Part shown: positions 53,178 through 62,431 of the stretch, in pieces
How the letters are laid out: each line of letters begins with the position of its first letter
How positions within the stretch are numbered: position 1 is the stretch's first letter
DNA from: Chromohalobacter beijerinckii
GTDB taxonomy: Bacteria > Pseudomonadota > Gammaproteobacteria > Pseudomonadales > Halomonadaceae
Direction of reading: 5' to 3'
Assembly: GCF_023061185.1 (NCBI RefSeq)
Contig: NZ_JAKGAK010000005.1
Span: 124,001 to 188,000, forward strand
DNA length: 64,000 nucleotides
Translations under genes and position numbers: made by a program
Notes under the pieces: generated by a model
Database searches by the model: none
Seen by the model: the letters and a program-made list of their open reading frames with translations, nothing else
Told to the model about the DNA's origin: nothing

Positions 53178-55232
53178 ATGCATCCACAACACACCGACGA
53201 CGTCAGCCGCGACCGCCTCAATCCGGTGGTCTTCTACGGTTCGGTGATTGGCATCGTGCTCTTCGCGCTCTGGACGATGTTTTTCACCGACTCGGCCAGC
53301 GGCATCATCAACGCCATTCTGGGCTGGATTTCCAACACCTTCGGTTGGTATTACTTCCTCGCCGTGGTTGCCTACTTAGTGTTCGTGATCGGCATTGGCC
53401 TGTCACGTTTCGGCAAGATCAAGTTGGGGCCCGATCACTCCAAGCCCGACTTCAACATGGCCTCCTGGGCGGCGATGTTGTTCTCGGCAGGGATCGGCAT
53501 CGACCTGTTGTTTTTCTGTATCGCCGAACCGGTAACCCAGTTCCTAACGCCTCCCGAAGGTGAAGGCAACACGATAGAAGCCGCGCGGCACGCCATGCAG
53601 CTAACGTTCCTTCACTGGGGACTTTCCGGATGGGGCATTTACACGTTGGTGGGCATGTCGCTAGCGTTCTTCAGCTACCGGCATAATCTGCCGCTGACCA
53701 TCCGCAGCGCGCTCTATCCCATCTTCGGCAAGAAAATCCATGGTCCCATTGGGCATACCGTGGATATCGCCGCGGTGCTGGGCACGGTCTTCGGTATCGC
53801 TACCAGCCTGGGAATCGGGGTCATCCAGCTCAACTTCGGCCTCAGCTACATGTTCTCGATTCCCGAGAATACCCTGGTGCAAGCGGCGTTGGTGATCATG
53901 ATCGTATTCTTCGCCACGGTGTCCGCCGTCACCGGGGTAGAGAAAGGCATTCGCCGCCTATCCGAGTTCAACATGCTGCTGGCCCTGTTGCTGTTGCTGT
54001 TCGTACTCTTCAGCGGCAAGACCTTGTTCCTGCTCAACGTGCTGGTGCTCAACGTCGGCGACTACTTTTCCGACTTCATCAGCCTCTCGATGAATACCTA
54101 CGCCTTCGATCCGCCCTCTGCTTGGCTCAATGGCTGGACCCTGTTTTTCTGGGCCTGGTGGATTGCCTGGGGGCCTTTCGTGGGTCTTTTCCTGGCACGT
54201 ATCTCGCGCGGCCGCACGATTCGTGAATTCGTGGCCGGCACGCTCATTCTGCCACTGGTCTTCATGATGGCGTGGATGTCGATCATGGGGAACAGCGCCA
54301 TCGACATGGTCATGAACGGGGCCACAGATTTCGGGGATGCGGCGATGAACACGCCGGCTTCGTCCATCTATCTGTTCCTCGAATCCTTGCCGCTGACCGG
54401 AATTACCACGCTGGTCACGACCATTCTTGCCATCGTTTTCTTCGTCACGTCAGGCGACTCCGGGGCATTGGTACTGTCCAACTTCACTTCCAAGCTCAAG
54501 GACGTGAACAGCGACGCACCGATCTGGATGCGCATTCTGTGGGCCTGCGTGATTGGCCTGCTGACACTGGCGCTACTCATGGCCGGTGGCTTGTCGGCCC
54601 TACAGAGCGTGGTGGTCATCACCGGCCTGCCCTTCTCTATCGTGCTGTTCTTTATGATGGCGGGCTTGCTCAAGGCGCTGCGTGTGGAAGGTCTCAAAGA
54701 GGACAGCCATCGCTCCAGCCTCGCCGGGCACCTTTCCAGCCGCACCGGTGGCGGCGAGCGCGCGCCGCGCGGTTGGCGCCAGCGCCTCAGCCGAGCGATG
54801 AGTTTCCCGGGTGACAAGCAGGCGCGGCGCTTCCTCGATGAAGTGGCCAAGCCAGCCATGCAGGAAGTCAGTCAGGCCATCGGCCAGGAAGGCGTCAATG
54901 TCGAGGTCGACGAGAAGGAAGGCGACGAAGCGCATCTTGCACTCAATGTAAGCCTCGGCGACGAGCAGAACTTCACCTATCAGATCTGGCCGCGCCGTTT
55001 CGCCACCCCCTCGTTCGCACTTCGCGCCCAACAGGATAATGCCTATTATTATCGCCTAGAGGTCTATCTGCTCGAGGGCAGTCAGGGCTACGACCTGATG
55101 GGCTACAACAAAGGGCAGGTGATCGAAGACATTCTCGATCAGTACGAACGTCACCTCCACTTCTTGCACATGAACCGGCAAGCGCCGGGGACCGTGGCCA
55201 TGCCCGACAGCACTGAGCAACCGTCGGCATGA
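53178..55232 (+). CDS. betT: BCCT-family choline/betaine transporter, BetT type
   Basis: A 684-residue sodium- or proton-coupled transporter with 12 membrane spans to about residue 500. The BCCT signature is WTLFFWAWWIAWGPFVGLFLARISRGRTIREF. The remaining cytoplasmic tail of about 170 residues matches the long osmosensing C-terminus of Escherichia coli BetT rather than the shorter tail of glycine betaine carriers. Choline is therefore the likeliest substrate. The ATG at 53178 has AGAGG eight bases upstream. It follows the trehalose operon, so the two osmoprotection strategies are side by side, and it ends in a strong terminator. Confidence 0.9.
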   Translation: MHPQHTDDVSRDRLNPVVFYGSVIGIVLFALWTMFFTDSASGIINAILGWISNTFGWYYFLAVVAYLVFVIGIGLSRFGKIKLGPDHSKPDFNMASWAAMLFSAGIGIDLLFFCIAEPVTQFLTPPEGEGNTIEAARHAMQLTFLHWGLSGWGIYTLVGMSLAFFSYRHNLPLTIRSALYPIFGKKIHGPIGHTVDIAAVLGTVFGIATSLGIGVIQLNFGLSYMFSIPENTLVQAALVIMIVFFATVSAVTGVEKGIRRLSEFNMLLALLLLLFVLFSGKTLFLLNVLVLNVGDYFSDFISLSMNTYAFDPPSAWLNGWTLFFWAWWIAWGPFVGLFLARISRGRTIREFVAGTLILPLVFMMAWMSIMGNSAIDMVMNGATDFGDAAMNTPASSIYLFLESLPLTGITTLVTTILAIVFFVTSGDSGALVLSNFTSKLKDVNSDAPIWMRILWACVIGLLTLALLMAGGLSALQSVVVITGLPFSIVLFFMMAGLLKALRVEGLKEDSHRSSLAGHLSSRTGGGERAPRGWRQRLSRAMSFPGDKQARRFLDEVAKPAMQEVSQAIGQEGVNVEVDEKEGDEAHLALNVSLGDEQNFTYQIWPRRFATPSFALRAQQDNAYYYRLEVYLLEGSQGYDLMGYNKGQVIEDILDQYERHLHFLHMNRQAPGTVAMPDSTEQPSA

Positions 55233-55260
55233 TCTAGGCAACTACCACACCGAGCCATTA

Positions 55261-55290
55261 GGGGCGCATCGCCAGATGCGCCCCTTTTTA
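55261..55290 (+). terminator. Rho-independent terminator of betT
   Basis: GGGGCGCATC-GCCA-GATGCGCCCC is a perfect 10-bp stem followed by TTTTTA, 28 bases past the betT stop. Confidence 0.95.
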
Positions 55291-55357
55291 TTGCGACGAT
55301 CCTATTGGTGACGATTCAGTGCCAACGCTCATGGGCACGCAACCCTGTCTCCCCCCA

Positions 55358-55390
55358 GAAAAAAAGGAGCGCCCTCGGCGGCGGGCGCTC
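55358..55390 (-). terminator. Rho-independent terminator of the fru operon
   Basis: On the minus strand GAGCGCCC and GGGCGCTC pair around an 8-base loop, followed by CTTTTTTT, 15 bases after the fruA stop. Confidence 0.92.
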
Positions 55391-55404
55391 TGGCAAGCGG
55401 CATA

Positions 55405-57186
55405 TCAAGATGCCACTTTCTCTTCGACCGGCATGGCAGAGGCACCCGGTTTGATGACGGCATACGCCACCCCGGCGATCACCGCGCCCACCGCGATGGA
55501 CAAGAGATACAGCAGCGCCAGGTTGACCGCGTGGGGAATCAGCAACACGAAGAGCCCACCATGCGGTGCCATCAACTGAATACCGAAATACATCGACATG
55601 GCCCCGGTCACGGCACCGCCGACGATGCATACCGGCAACACACGCAGCGGGTCTTTGGCGGCGAAGGGGATCGCGCCTTCGGTAATGAAGCAAAGCCCCA
55701 ACACGAAGGCCGCCTTGCCCCCCTCGCGCTCGGTCGTATCGAACTTGCGCTTGGCCAGCATGCTAGCGATCCCCATCGCCAGTGGCGGCACCATCCCCGC
55801 CGCCATGATGGCCGCCATCGGCGCATAGGTCTCGCTCGACAGCAGCCCCACACCAAAGGTATACGCCGCCTTGTTGACCGGCCCGCCCATGTCGACGCAC
55901 ATCATCCCGCCGAGCAGCAGGCCCAGCAGCACGGCATTGGTCGAGCCCATGCTGTCGAGGAAATTGGTCAACGCATCAAGCAGCCCCGCCACTGGCGTGC
56001 CGATCACATAGATCATCACCAGACCGGTAAACAAGCTCGCCAGCAAGGGGATGATCAGGATGGGCTTGAGTGACTCCACGCTCGCCGGCAGCTTGAGATA
56101 GCGTGTGATTGCCTTCGCCGCATACCCCGCGAGAAAGCCGGCGAGGATCCCCCCGATGAAGCCCGCACCAATGTTGCTGGCGAGCATGCCGCCGATCATG
56201 CCCGGCGCGATCCCCGGCCGGTCGGCGATGGAATAGGCGATATATCCCGCGAGGACCGGTACCATCAAGGCAAAGGCGGTATCGCCACCGATCTGCATCA
56301 GGGCAGCGGCCAGTGTGCCCTCTTCCTTGAAGGCCTCGATACCGAACACGAACGACAAGGCGATGCACAAGCCACCGGCGACCACCATCGGCAACATGAA
56401 CGAAACCCCGGTGAGCAGGTGCTTGTAGACCCCTTTGTCCTTGACGCTTTTGCCCTTGCCGGCAGTTTTGTCGCTTGACCCAGCAGCACCGCCCTGGCGC
56501 TCCACGACGGCTTCGGCGAGGGCTTCCTGTACAGTCTGCCGAGCCTTCTTGAGCGCATTGCCCGTCGATGTGCGGTAGATACGCTTGCCCGCGAAGCGCT
56601 CGTCGTTGACTTCGATATCGCAAGCCAGCAGCACCACATCGGCCTCAGCGATTTCCGCCTCGCTGAGTTGATTCTGCGCCCCGACCGAGCCCTGGGTTTC
56701 GACGCGGATATGATGCCCAAGGCCACGCCCGGCCTCTTCCAGCGCCTCGGCCGCCATGAAGGTATGCGCGACCCCCGTCGGGCATGCCGTCACCGCGACG
56801 ATACGTTGGCCTTGATCATCATCGCCCCCAGCGGTGATCGTGGGCGCCGCCTGCGGCGTTGCTGTGTCACCGCCAGCGAAGAGTTCGGCCTCGCGCTCGG
56901 CCCGTGACAGGAACGCATCCGGGTCGGGCAGCGCTTCGGCGATGGGCGCTTGGAACAAACGCTTATCCGCGAAACGCGACGCCTCCGGCACATGGTCGGC
57001 GGCCACGATCACCAATTCGGCATCACGCACGTCCGCCTCTGACACCGGCTGCGGTGGCTCGAGCTCACCATGCATTTCCACTGTGACCTGCCAACCGCGA
57101 CGCTGGGCGGCCTGCTCAAGGCGTCGAGCAGCCAGAAACGTCGTCGCCACGCCACTTGGGCAGGCCGTGATCAGGATCGCTTTCAT
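55405..57186 (-). CDS. fruA: PTS fructose transporter, EIIB'BC component
   Basis: A 593-residue permease. Two EIIB-like domains come first: residues 1-100 with ACPSGVATTF and residues about 128-220 with ACPTGVAHTF. The second matches the phosphocysteine motif best (CPTGxAHT); the first probably has a docking role. The EIIC domain (from about residue 250) has GVSFMLPMVVAGGLCIALS, CVDMGGPVNKAAY and FCITEGAIPF-like LCFITEGAIPFAAKDP. It imports fructose as fructose 1-phosphate. The start overlaps the fruK stop by 4 bases. It is the last gene of fruB-fruK-fruA. Confidence 0.95.
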   Translation of the reverse strand: MKAILITACPSGVATTFLAARRLEQAAQRRGWQVTVEMHGELEPPQPVSEADVRDAELVIVAADHVPEASRFADKRLFQAPIAEALPDPDAFLSRAEREAELFAGGDTATPQAAPTITAGGDDDQGQRIVAVTACPTGVAHTFMAAEALEEAGRGLGHHIRVETQGSVGAQNQLSEAEIAEADVVLLACDIEVNDERFAGKRIYRTSTGNALKKARQTVQEALAEAVVERQGGAAGSSDKTAGKGKSVKDKGVYKHLLTGVSFMLPMVVAGGLCIALSFVFGIEAFKEEGTLAAALMQIGGDTAFALMVPVLAGYIAYSIADRPGIAPGMIGGMLASNIGAGFIGGILAGFLAGYAAKAITRYLKLPASVESLKPILIIPLLASLFTGLVMIYVIGTPVAGLLDALTNFLDSMGSTNAVLLGLLLGGMMCVDMGGPVNKAAYTFGVGLLSSETYAPMAAIMAAGMVPPLAMGIASMLAKRKFDTTEREGGKAAFVLGLCFITEGAIPFAAKDPLRVLPVCIVGGAVTGAMSMYFGIQLMAPHGGLFVLLIPHAVNLALLYLLSIAVGAVIAGVAYAVIKPGASAMPVEEKVAS

Positions 57187-58151
57187 GAATCCTCCCTCGC
57201 GTTATCGTCAAGCCGATGCACGCACGTGTTTTGTTGGAGTTGCTCTAGGTCCGGGGCATGCAAATCGCCGACCCCGACATGGCGCACCGCCTCGGCGGAC
57301 AATCCACTCGCCAGGCGCAACGCGTCCTCGGCAGGCAAGCCCGCCAATTGGCCATGCAGCATTGCCGCCAGCAACGTATCACCAGCGCACACCGTGCTGA
57401 CGACTTCGACGCGCGGCGGCATGGCCTGCCAGCTGCCTTGCGGCCCCACCCACAGCATGCCTTCGTCGCCCAACGACACCAGGGCGTGCTCGATGCCTGA
57501 CGCATGCAAGCGTATGGCGGCGGCCAGGTGCGACGCGGCGCCTTCCAGCGGCTCACCCGCCCACTCGGCCAATTCCGTCTCGTTGGGTTTGACGGCGCTG
57601 GGCACAGCAACAATCGCGGCGTTCAACGCCGTACCGCTGGTATCCACCCAGACCGGCAGCTCATGCCCACGCAACCAGCCGATCAAGGCGGCCAAGTCGT
57701 CGGGGGTTACGCCTGGCGGCAAGCTGCCGGCGATCACCACCGCGTCAGGGCGTGTCGCGGCGTCCGCCACTCGTACCTCGAGCGCGGCATACAGCGCCGT
57801 CAGATCATCGTGCGCAATCTCAAGACCGGGGCCATTGATATCGGTGACCCGGCCCTCGGCTTCGGCGAGCTTGGCATTGATGCGCGTTTCTCCAGGCAGG
57901 CGTAGGAAGGCATCCTCCAGCCCCCAATCGGCAAAGGCACGCACGAAGGCGCCATCGTTGTCGGCGCCCAGAAAGCCCGAGACCGCCACCTCATGACCCA
58001 ACGTCGCTAGTACACGGGCAACATTGACGCCCTTACCCGCCGCCTCGAGGTGGGTGGCATCGGTACGATTGACCGCCCCCAGGGTCAGCGCGGGCAAGCG
58101 AATCGCCAGGTCCAGCGCCGGGTTGAGGGTCAATGTCAGCACGCGCGCCAT
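57183..58151 (-). CDS. fruK: 1-phosphofructokinase
   Basis: A 322-residue PfkB/ribokinase-family kinase converting fructose 1-phosphate to fructose 1,6-bisphosphate. The N-terminal TLTLNPALDLAIRLPALTLGAVNR and GKGVNVARVLATLGHEVAVSGFLG are diagnostic, and VVSTVCAGDTLLAAML holds the catalytic Asp and the anion hole. Its ATG shares one base with the fruB stop (TGATG), and it overlaps fruA by 4 bases. Translational coupling of all three genes is likely. Confidence 0.95.
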   Translation of the reverse strand: MARVLTLTLNPALDLAIRLPALTLGAVNRTDATHLEAAGKGVNVARVLATLGHEVAVSGFLGADNDGAFVRAFADWGLEDAFLRLPGETRINAKLAEAEGRVTDINGPGLEIAHDDLTALYAALEVRVADAATRPDAVVIAGSLPPGVTPDDLAALIGWLRGHELPVWVDTSGTALNAAIVAVPSAVKPNETELAEWAGEPLEGAASHLAAAIRLHASGIEHALVSLGDEGMLWVGPQGSWQAMPPRVEVVSTVCAGDTLLAAMLHGQLAGLPAEDALRLASGLSAEAVRHVGVGDLHAPDLEQLQQNTCVHRLDDNAREDS

Positions 58152-61027
58152 CAGAGGGCCTCCAGCGCTTCGCGCACGGCGTCACTGGTCGCCTGACGCA
58201 ATGCCGTCTCGGCGTGCTGGCGCGCGGTGGCGAGGGTCAACTCACGCAGCCGCGCCTTGACCATCGGCACCTGCCTTGCCGACACCGACAGCTCGTCGAC
58301 GCCCAGCCCCACCAGCACGGCCACCGCCTGGGCATCGCTGGCCAGTTCGCCGCACACGCCCACCCATTTGCCCTGGGCGTGCGCCGCATCGACGGTCATG
58401 CGGATCAGCGCCAGCACCGCCGGGTGCAAGCCGTCGGCCTGGGCCGACAGCTCGGCATGGCCACGGTCGATGGCCAGGGTGTACTGGGTCAGGTCGTTGG
58501 TGCCGATGGAGAAGAAATCCACCTCGGCGGCCAGGCTCGGCGCCAACAGCGCGCACGAGGGGATCTCGATCATCACCCCCAGTTGCACGTCGCCAGCCTT
58601 CACCTCGGCCTGCACGCGATCGAAGATCTCGCGAGCGGCGCGGAACTCGGCGATGTCCTTGACCATCGGGAACATGACCCGCAGCGGCCGATCGCCGGCG
58701 GCAGTCAGCAGGGCACGCAGTTGCGTCTCGAGCACCTCGGGGCGGGTCAGCGCCAAGCGAATGCCCCGCAAACCGAGGAAAGGGTTATCTTCTTGGGGCA
58801 GCGGCCAGTACGGCAAGGGCTTGTCACCGCCGACATCCAGCGTGCGGGCGACCAGCGGGCGCCCGTCGAGCGCGTCGATGGCCTGGCGATATTCGGCGAT
58901 CTGGGTGTCCAGATCCGGCGCTTCGGGGTGCGCCATGAATACGAACTCGGTACGCAGCAGCCCCACGCCCTCGGCGCCGCGTTCGACGGCATCCGCCGCG
59001 TGAGCCGTGTTGCCCAGGTTGGCGGCTACTTCGACACGATGGCCATCCTGCGTGCGCGCTTCCTCATGCCGCGCAGCATAGGCCTCACGCTCGCGCATCT
59101 CGTGCTCCTTCAAGCGCAGCTCGGTACGCGACCGGCGCTCATCGGAGGGTGCGGGAATCACGCGGCCACGCTCGCCATCGACGATGACATCAATGTCATT
59201 GGTCAGCGTCAGTACGCGTTCGCCAGCGCCCACCACGGCAGGAATACCCAGCGCGCGGGCGAGAATCGCACTGTGCGAGGTGGCGCCGCCACGCGCAGTG
59301 ACCAGACCCCGTACCTTGCTGGTATCCAGCCGCGCGACGTCGGACGGGCCGACATCGTCGGTGACCAGCACGTAGGGCGTTTCCGGCGGCGTGGGCAGGC
59401 GCACGCCGCACAGAATCCCCAGCACGCGGCGGCCGACGTCACGCAGGTCGGCGGCACGCTCGGCAAGCAGACGATCGGCGAGGTTTTCCTGTGCTCGGGC
59501 GGCGGTGTCGATGGCTGACCACCACGCCGCCTCAGCGCTCATGCCGGTATTCAGCGACTCGTGTGCCGCTTCGCGCAGCTCGGGGTCGTCGAGCATTTCC
59601 TCGTGCATCGACAGTATCTCGGCGACCTCGCCGCCCTGAGCAGTCCGCACCAAGGCACGAAGTTGCTCAGCGGCTTCTCGGATCGCGGCATCGAGACGGG
59701 CCAGTTGCGCGGCGCTATCGCCGCGACGAGTGTCGTCGAGGCCGTCGGCCCGTTCGGGGTACTCGAATCTCGGCGTGCGCATCACGAAGGCCGGCGCGAT
59801 GGCCAGCCCCGGCGATGCCGGCACGGCGGGATGCGCGACGTCGTCTTCCAAGGGCGCGGGGAGGCTCTCATCCTCGTCGGCAGGCGCCTCGAACGACGCC
59901 TCCTGAAGAGGTGTCACGTGCTCACCGAGGCCATCCCTGACGGCCGCGACAAGAGCTTCCAGTGCCTCGCTGGCGCCATCCCCTTCGGCGGAGAACACCA
60001 GCGTCTGGCCACGTCGCGCACCCAATCCGATGACCTTGGTCAGACTCGCCGCCGAGACCGCCTCAGCACTGCCCTCGAGCAGACGCACCTTGACCGGCAT
60101 GGTTTGGCGTCGGGCAACCTGCACCAGTTGTTTGGCCGGACGCGCATGCAGCCCGTGGGCATTGAGTACCGTCGCGCGCGCAGTCTCCGCTTCGGCGGAC
60201 TCACCGGACAGCCGCGCCAGCAGGGTCGTGGCGTCGGCATCGGCGAGGCTCTCGCCGTCGCCGGCATCCAGCAGGCTACCCAGGCGTTCGAGCAAACCGC
60301 GATGCGCATCACCTTGCGCCGCCAGACAGAAGACCGCATTGACCGGCCCCTTGGGGCCCGAGAAAGCCTGTTCCGGCGTCGCCACGCCCAGCGTCGGCGT
60401 GATGACGCCCTGGGCACTGCTCACCAGCCATAATCCCTGGCCTAGCGCCACCGGCTCCAGCGTGTTGATCTCGGCCACGAAGCTGCTATCCACGCTGCCC
60501 ACCTGACGCAACCGCGCCGCGGCGGCCAGCGCTAACTCGAAGCGATCGCGCGCGGGGAACCCCAGGCACAGCGTATCGGCATCCAGGCGCGCCTCGACCG
60601 GTGCCTTGGACAACAGCGTAATGATCTCTTCACGAGTGTCGGCAGCCGCCAGACGCTCAGCCACGCCGTCGCGATCGAGCACGTGCGTCAACTGGCGCAG
60701 AATATCGAGATGCTCGTCGCTCTGCGCGGCGATGGTCACCAGCAGCGTCACCCGCTGGCCATCGTGCCACTCTATGCCCTGCGGGAATTGCAGTACCCGC
60801 ACGCCGGTGGTCTTGACGTGTTCGCGACTCTCGGGAGTGCCGTGAGGAATGGCAATACCATTGCCCAAGTAGGTCGACGACTGCGCCTCACGCGCGTGCA
60901 GGCCGTCACGGTAACCGGGCGCCACACGGCCGGCCTCGACCAAGGCCTCGCCAGCCTGATTCAAGGCATCGCGCCAATCATCGGCGTGCCGGTCGAGTAG
61001 AACGTCTTCGCTTGTCAGTGTCAGCAT
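58151..61027 (-). CDS. fruB: Multiphosphoryl transfer protein EIIA(Fru)-M-HPr-EI
   Basis: A 958-residue cytoplasmic fusion carrying the whole soluble phosphorelay. EIIA occupies residues 1-145 (active His 62 in GNGIAIPHGTPE). A linker/M-type domain follows at about 150-275. HPr is at about 283-370 (H294 in NAHGLHARPAKQL), and enzyme I starts at about 400 (H585 in ARGGATSHSAILARALGIP, with IEIPSCALLA, SIGTNDLTQYTLA and GVCGELASD downstream). It passes phosphate from PEP to FruA. The ATG at 61027 follows GGAG; upstream codons in frame are noncoding. It is the first gene of the operon, divergent from cra across Cra-like sites. Confidence 0.95.
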   Translation of the reverse strand: MLTLTSEDVLLDRHADDWRDALNQAGEALVEAGRVAPGYRDGLHAREAQSSTYLGNGIAIPHGTPESREHVKTTGVRVLQFPQGIEWHDGQRVTLLVTIAAQSDEHLDILRQLTHVLDRDGVAERLAAADTREEIITLLSKAPVEARLDADTLCLGFPARDRFELALAAAARLRQVGSVDSSFVAEINTLEPVALGQGLWLVSSAQGVITPTLGVATPEQAFSGPKGPVNAVFCLAAQGDAHRGLLERLGSLLDAGDGESLADADATTLLARLSGESAEAETARATVLNAHGLHARPAKQLVQVARRQTMPVKVRLLEGSAEAVSAASLTKVIGLGARRGQTLVFSAEGDGASEALEALVAAVRDGLGEHVTPLQEASFEAPADEDESLPAPLEDDVAHPAVPASPGLAIAPAFVMRTPRFEYPERADGLDDTRRGDSAAQLARLDAAIREAAEQLRALVRTAQGGEVAEILSMHEEMLDDPELREAAHESLNTGMSAEAAWWSAIDTAARAQENLADRLLAERAADLRDVGRRVLGILCGVRLPTPPETPYVLVTDDVGPSDVARLDTSKVRGLVTARGGATSHSAILARALGIPAVVGAGERVLTLTNDIDVIVDGERGRVIPAPSDERRSRTELRLKEHEMREREAYAARHEEARTQDGHRVEVAANLGNTAHAADAVERGAEGVGLLRTEFVFMAHPEAPDLDTQIAEYRQAIDALDGRPLVARTLDVGGDKPLPYWPLPQEDNPFLGLRGIRLALTRPEVLETQLRALLTAAGDRPLRVMFPMVKDIAEFRAAREIFDRVQAEVKAGDVQLGVMIEIPSCALLAPSLAAEVDFFSIGTNDLTQYTLAIDRGHAELSAQADGLHPAVLALIRMTVDAAHAQGKWVGVCGELASDAQAVAVLVGLGVDELSVSARQVPMVKARLRELTLATARQHAETALRQATSDAVREALEAL

Positions 61028-61182
61028 GGAGATCTCCAGAATGCCGCCGGAACGGAGCCGTCCGTTCCTCGGGTAAGGCCAACGATCACGCCCGACGTGG
61101 TTCCTGCATAGAGGAATAAGCACCGTTGAATCGGGACATGCCGACGATTGGATGCCAACCATCCGGCGGTTGCGGATGACGG

Positions 61183-61198
61183 GCTGAATCGTGTCAGC
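61183..61198. promoter_or_regulatory. Cra/FruR operator, site 1
   Basis: GCTGAATCGTGTCAGC matches the enteric Cra consensus GCTGAAWCGWTTCAGC at almost every position, with GCTGA/TCAGC arms intact. Confidence 0.7.
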
Positions 61199-61213
61199 TA
61201 TCTTGAAGGCAAT

Positions 61214-61228
61214 GCTGAAACGTTCACC
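61214..61228. promoter_or_regulatory. Cra/FruR operator, site 2
   Basis: GCTGAAACGTTCACC contains the imperfect palindrome TGAAACGTTCA, one base shorter than the usual Cra site. It lies 15 bases from site 1, so cooperative binding is possible. Confidence 0.5.
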
Positions 61229-61342
61229 ACGATTTATCAAGCCGCACGGGACTAGACCTTCGCAGGGGCGGACAAGCAAGACCGCGTGTCAGCCTCTAGA
61301 ATAGGCGCTTTTGTATCGTCGGCTCATTCAAGGAAGACATCC

Positions 61343-62356
61343 ATGACTCTCGCAGAAATCGCTCGACTGGCGGGCGTCTCGCGTACCACGGCCAGTTATG
61401 TGATCAACGGCCAGGCCGCCGAGCGGCGCATCCGCCCCGAGACGGTGGCGCACGTCATGGCCGTGGTTGCTAAGCATGACTACCGTATCGATGCCCAGGC
61501 AGCGGCGCTGCGCCGGGGCGCGAGCCGCACGCTGGGCTTCATCGTGCCGGACCTGGAAAACACCAGTTACGCCCGCCTGGCCAAGCGTCTGGAAAATGGC
61601 GCGCGCCGGCTGGGCTATCAGTTGCTGATCGCAGGCTCGGACGATGATCCAGACACCGAACGCGAGCTGGCGCGTGCCTTGCGCGCCCAGCGCTGCGATG
61701 CCCTTATCGTCGCCAGCAGCCTGGCCATGGATGACCCGTTCTATCCCGACCTAATGGCGAGTGGTCTGCCGATCATTGCGCTCGACCGCGCCCTAGACCC
61801 TGAACGCGTGGTCTGTGTGGTCAGCAACAACCATCAGGCCGCCGGCGCTCTGACGCGCTCGGTGCTCGACGCCGAGGTCGCTCGCATCGCTTGGCTGGAT
61901 GCAGTGCCGGAGCTGTCGATCAGTGTGGAACGGCGGGCAGGCTTTCTGGAGACGGTTCGCGAGGCATCCCTCGACGACCCGATATTGCTCAGCGGTGCGC
62001 GCTACGACCGTGCTACCGGTGCGGCACTCATGAGGCGGCTGATCGACGAACATGGCATTCCCGATGCTCTCGTCACTGCGTCCTATGTGCTGCTCGATGG
62101 CGTCTTCGATGTTCTGCTCGAACAAGGGGGGCTACCCGAAGAGCTGCGTCTGGCCACGTTCGGCGACGATCGCTTGCTCGACTTCCTGCCGATGGCGGTC
62201 AATTCGTTGCCCCAGCACCACGACCGCATCGCCGAGTTGGCACTCGACCGGGCCATGCAGGCGGCGCGCGGCGATTACCGTCCCGGCATCGATATCATCG
62301 AACGCTCGCTGCACGATCGCCGAGCTCTCAAACGGACACATGCACCGATTGGTTGA
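61343..62356 (+). CDS. cra: Fructose-responsive transcriptional regulator, LacI family
   Basis: A 337-residue LacI/GalR repressor. The N-terminal helix-turn-helix and hinge (MTLAEIARLAGVSRTTASYV, then RRIRPETVAHVMAVVAKHDY) match FruR/Cra, and the periplasmic-binding-protein-like core (TLGFIVPDLENTSYARLAKRLE) binds the inducer. The ATG at 61343 has AAGGAAG eight bases upstream. It is divergent from fruBKA and probably represses it until fructose 1-phosphate accumulates. In pseudomonads the homologue is local to fru, whereas in enterics it is global; which applies here is unknown. Confidence 0.92.
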   Translation: MTLAEIARLAGVSRTTASYVINGQAAERRIRPETVAHVMAVVAKHDYRIDAQAAALRRGASRTLGFIVPDLENTSYARLAKRLENGARRLGYQLLIAGSDDDPDTERELARALRAQRCDALIVASSLAMDDPFYPDLMASGLPIIALDRALDPERVVCVVSNNHQAAGALTRSVLDAEVARIAWLDAVPELSISVERRAGFLETVREASLDDPILLSGARYDRATGAALMRRLIDEHGIPDALVTASYVLLDGVFDVLLEQGGLPEELRLATFGDDRLLDFLPMAVNSLPQHHDRIAELALDRAMQAARGDYRPGIDIIERSLHDRRALKRTHAPIG

Positions 62357-62431
62357 CCTGCGGCATTGGCCCAAGCTCGCACAACTGTCCATGCTTTCTT
62401 CGGGATTGTCATTCATCCGACGAGGCACGTC

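Larger units (their letters stand above)
61028..61342. promoter_or_regulatory. Divergent fruB-cra regulatory region
   Basis: A 315-base intergenic region with two Cra-like sites (61183-61198 and 61214-61228) and a further TGAATCG half site near 61130. No ORF. Spacing leaves long leaders on both sides. Control of both promoters by fructose 1-phosphate-responsive Cra is expected. Confidence 0.65.

Noticed and set aside
58133-59518. 461-codon plus-strand frame opposite fruB
   Set aside because: Antisense to the enzyme I domain, whose motifs are unmistakable; low-complexity composition typical of GC-rich shadows.
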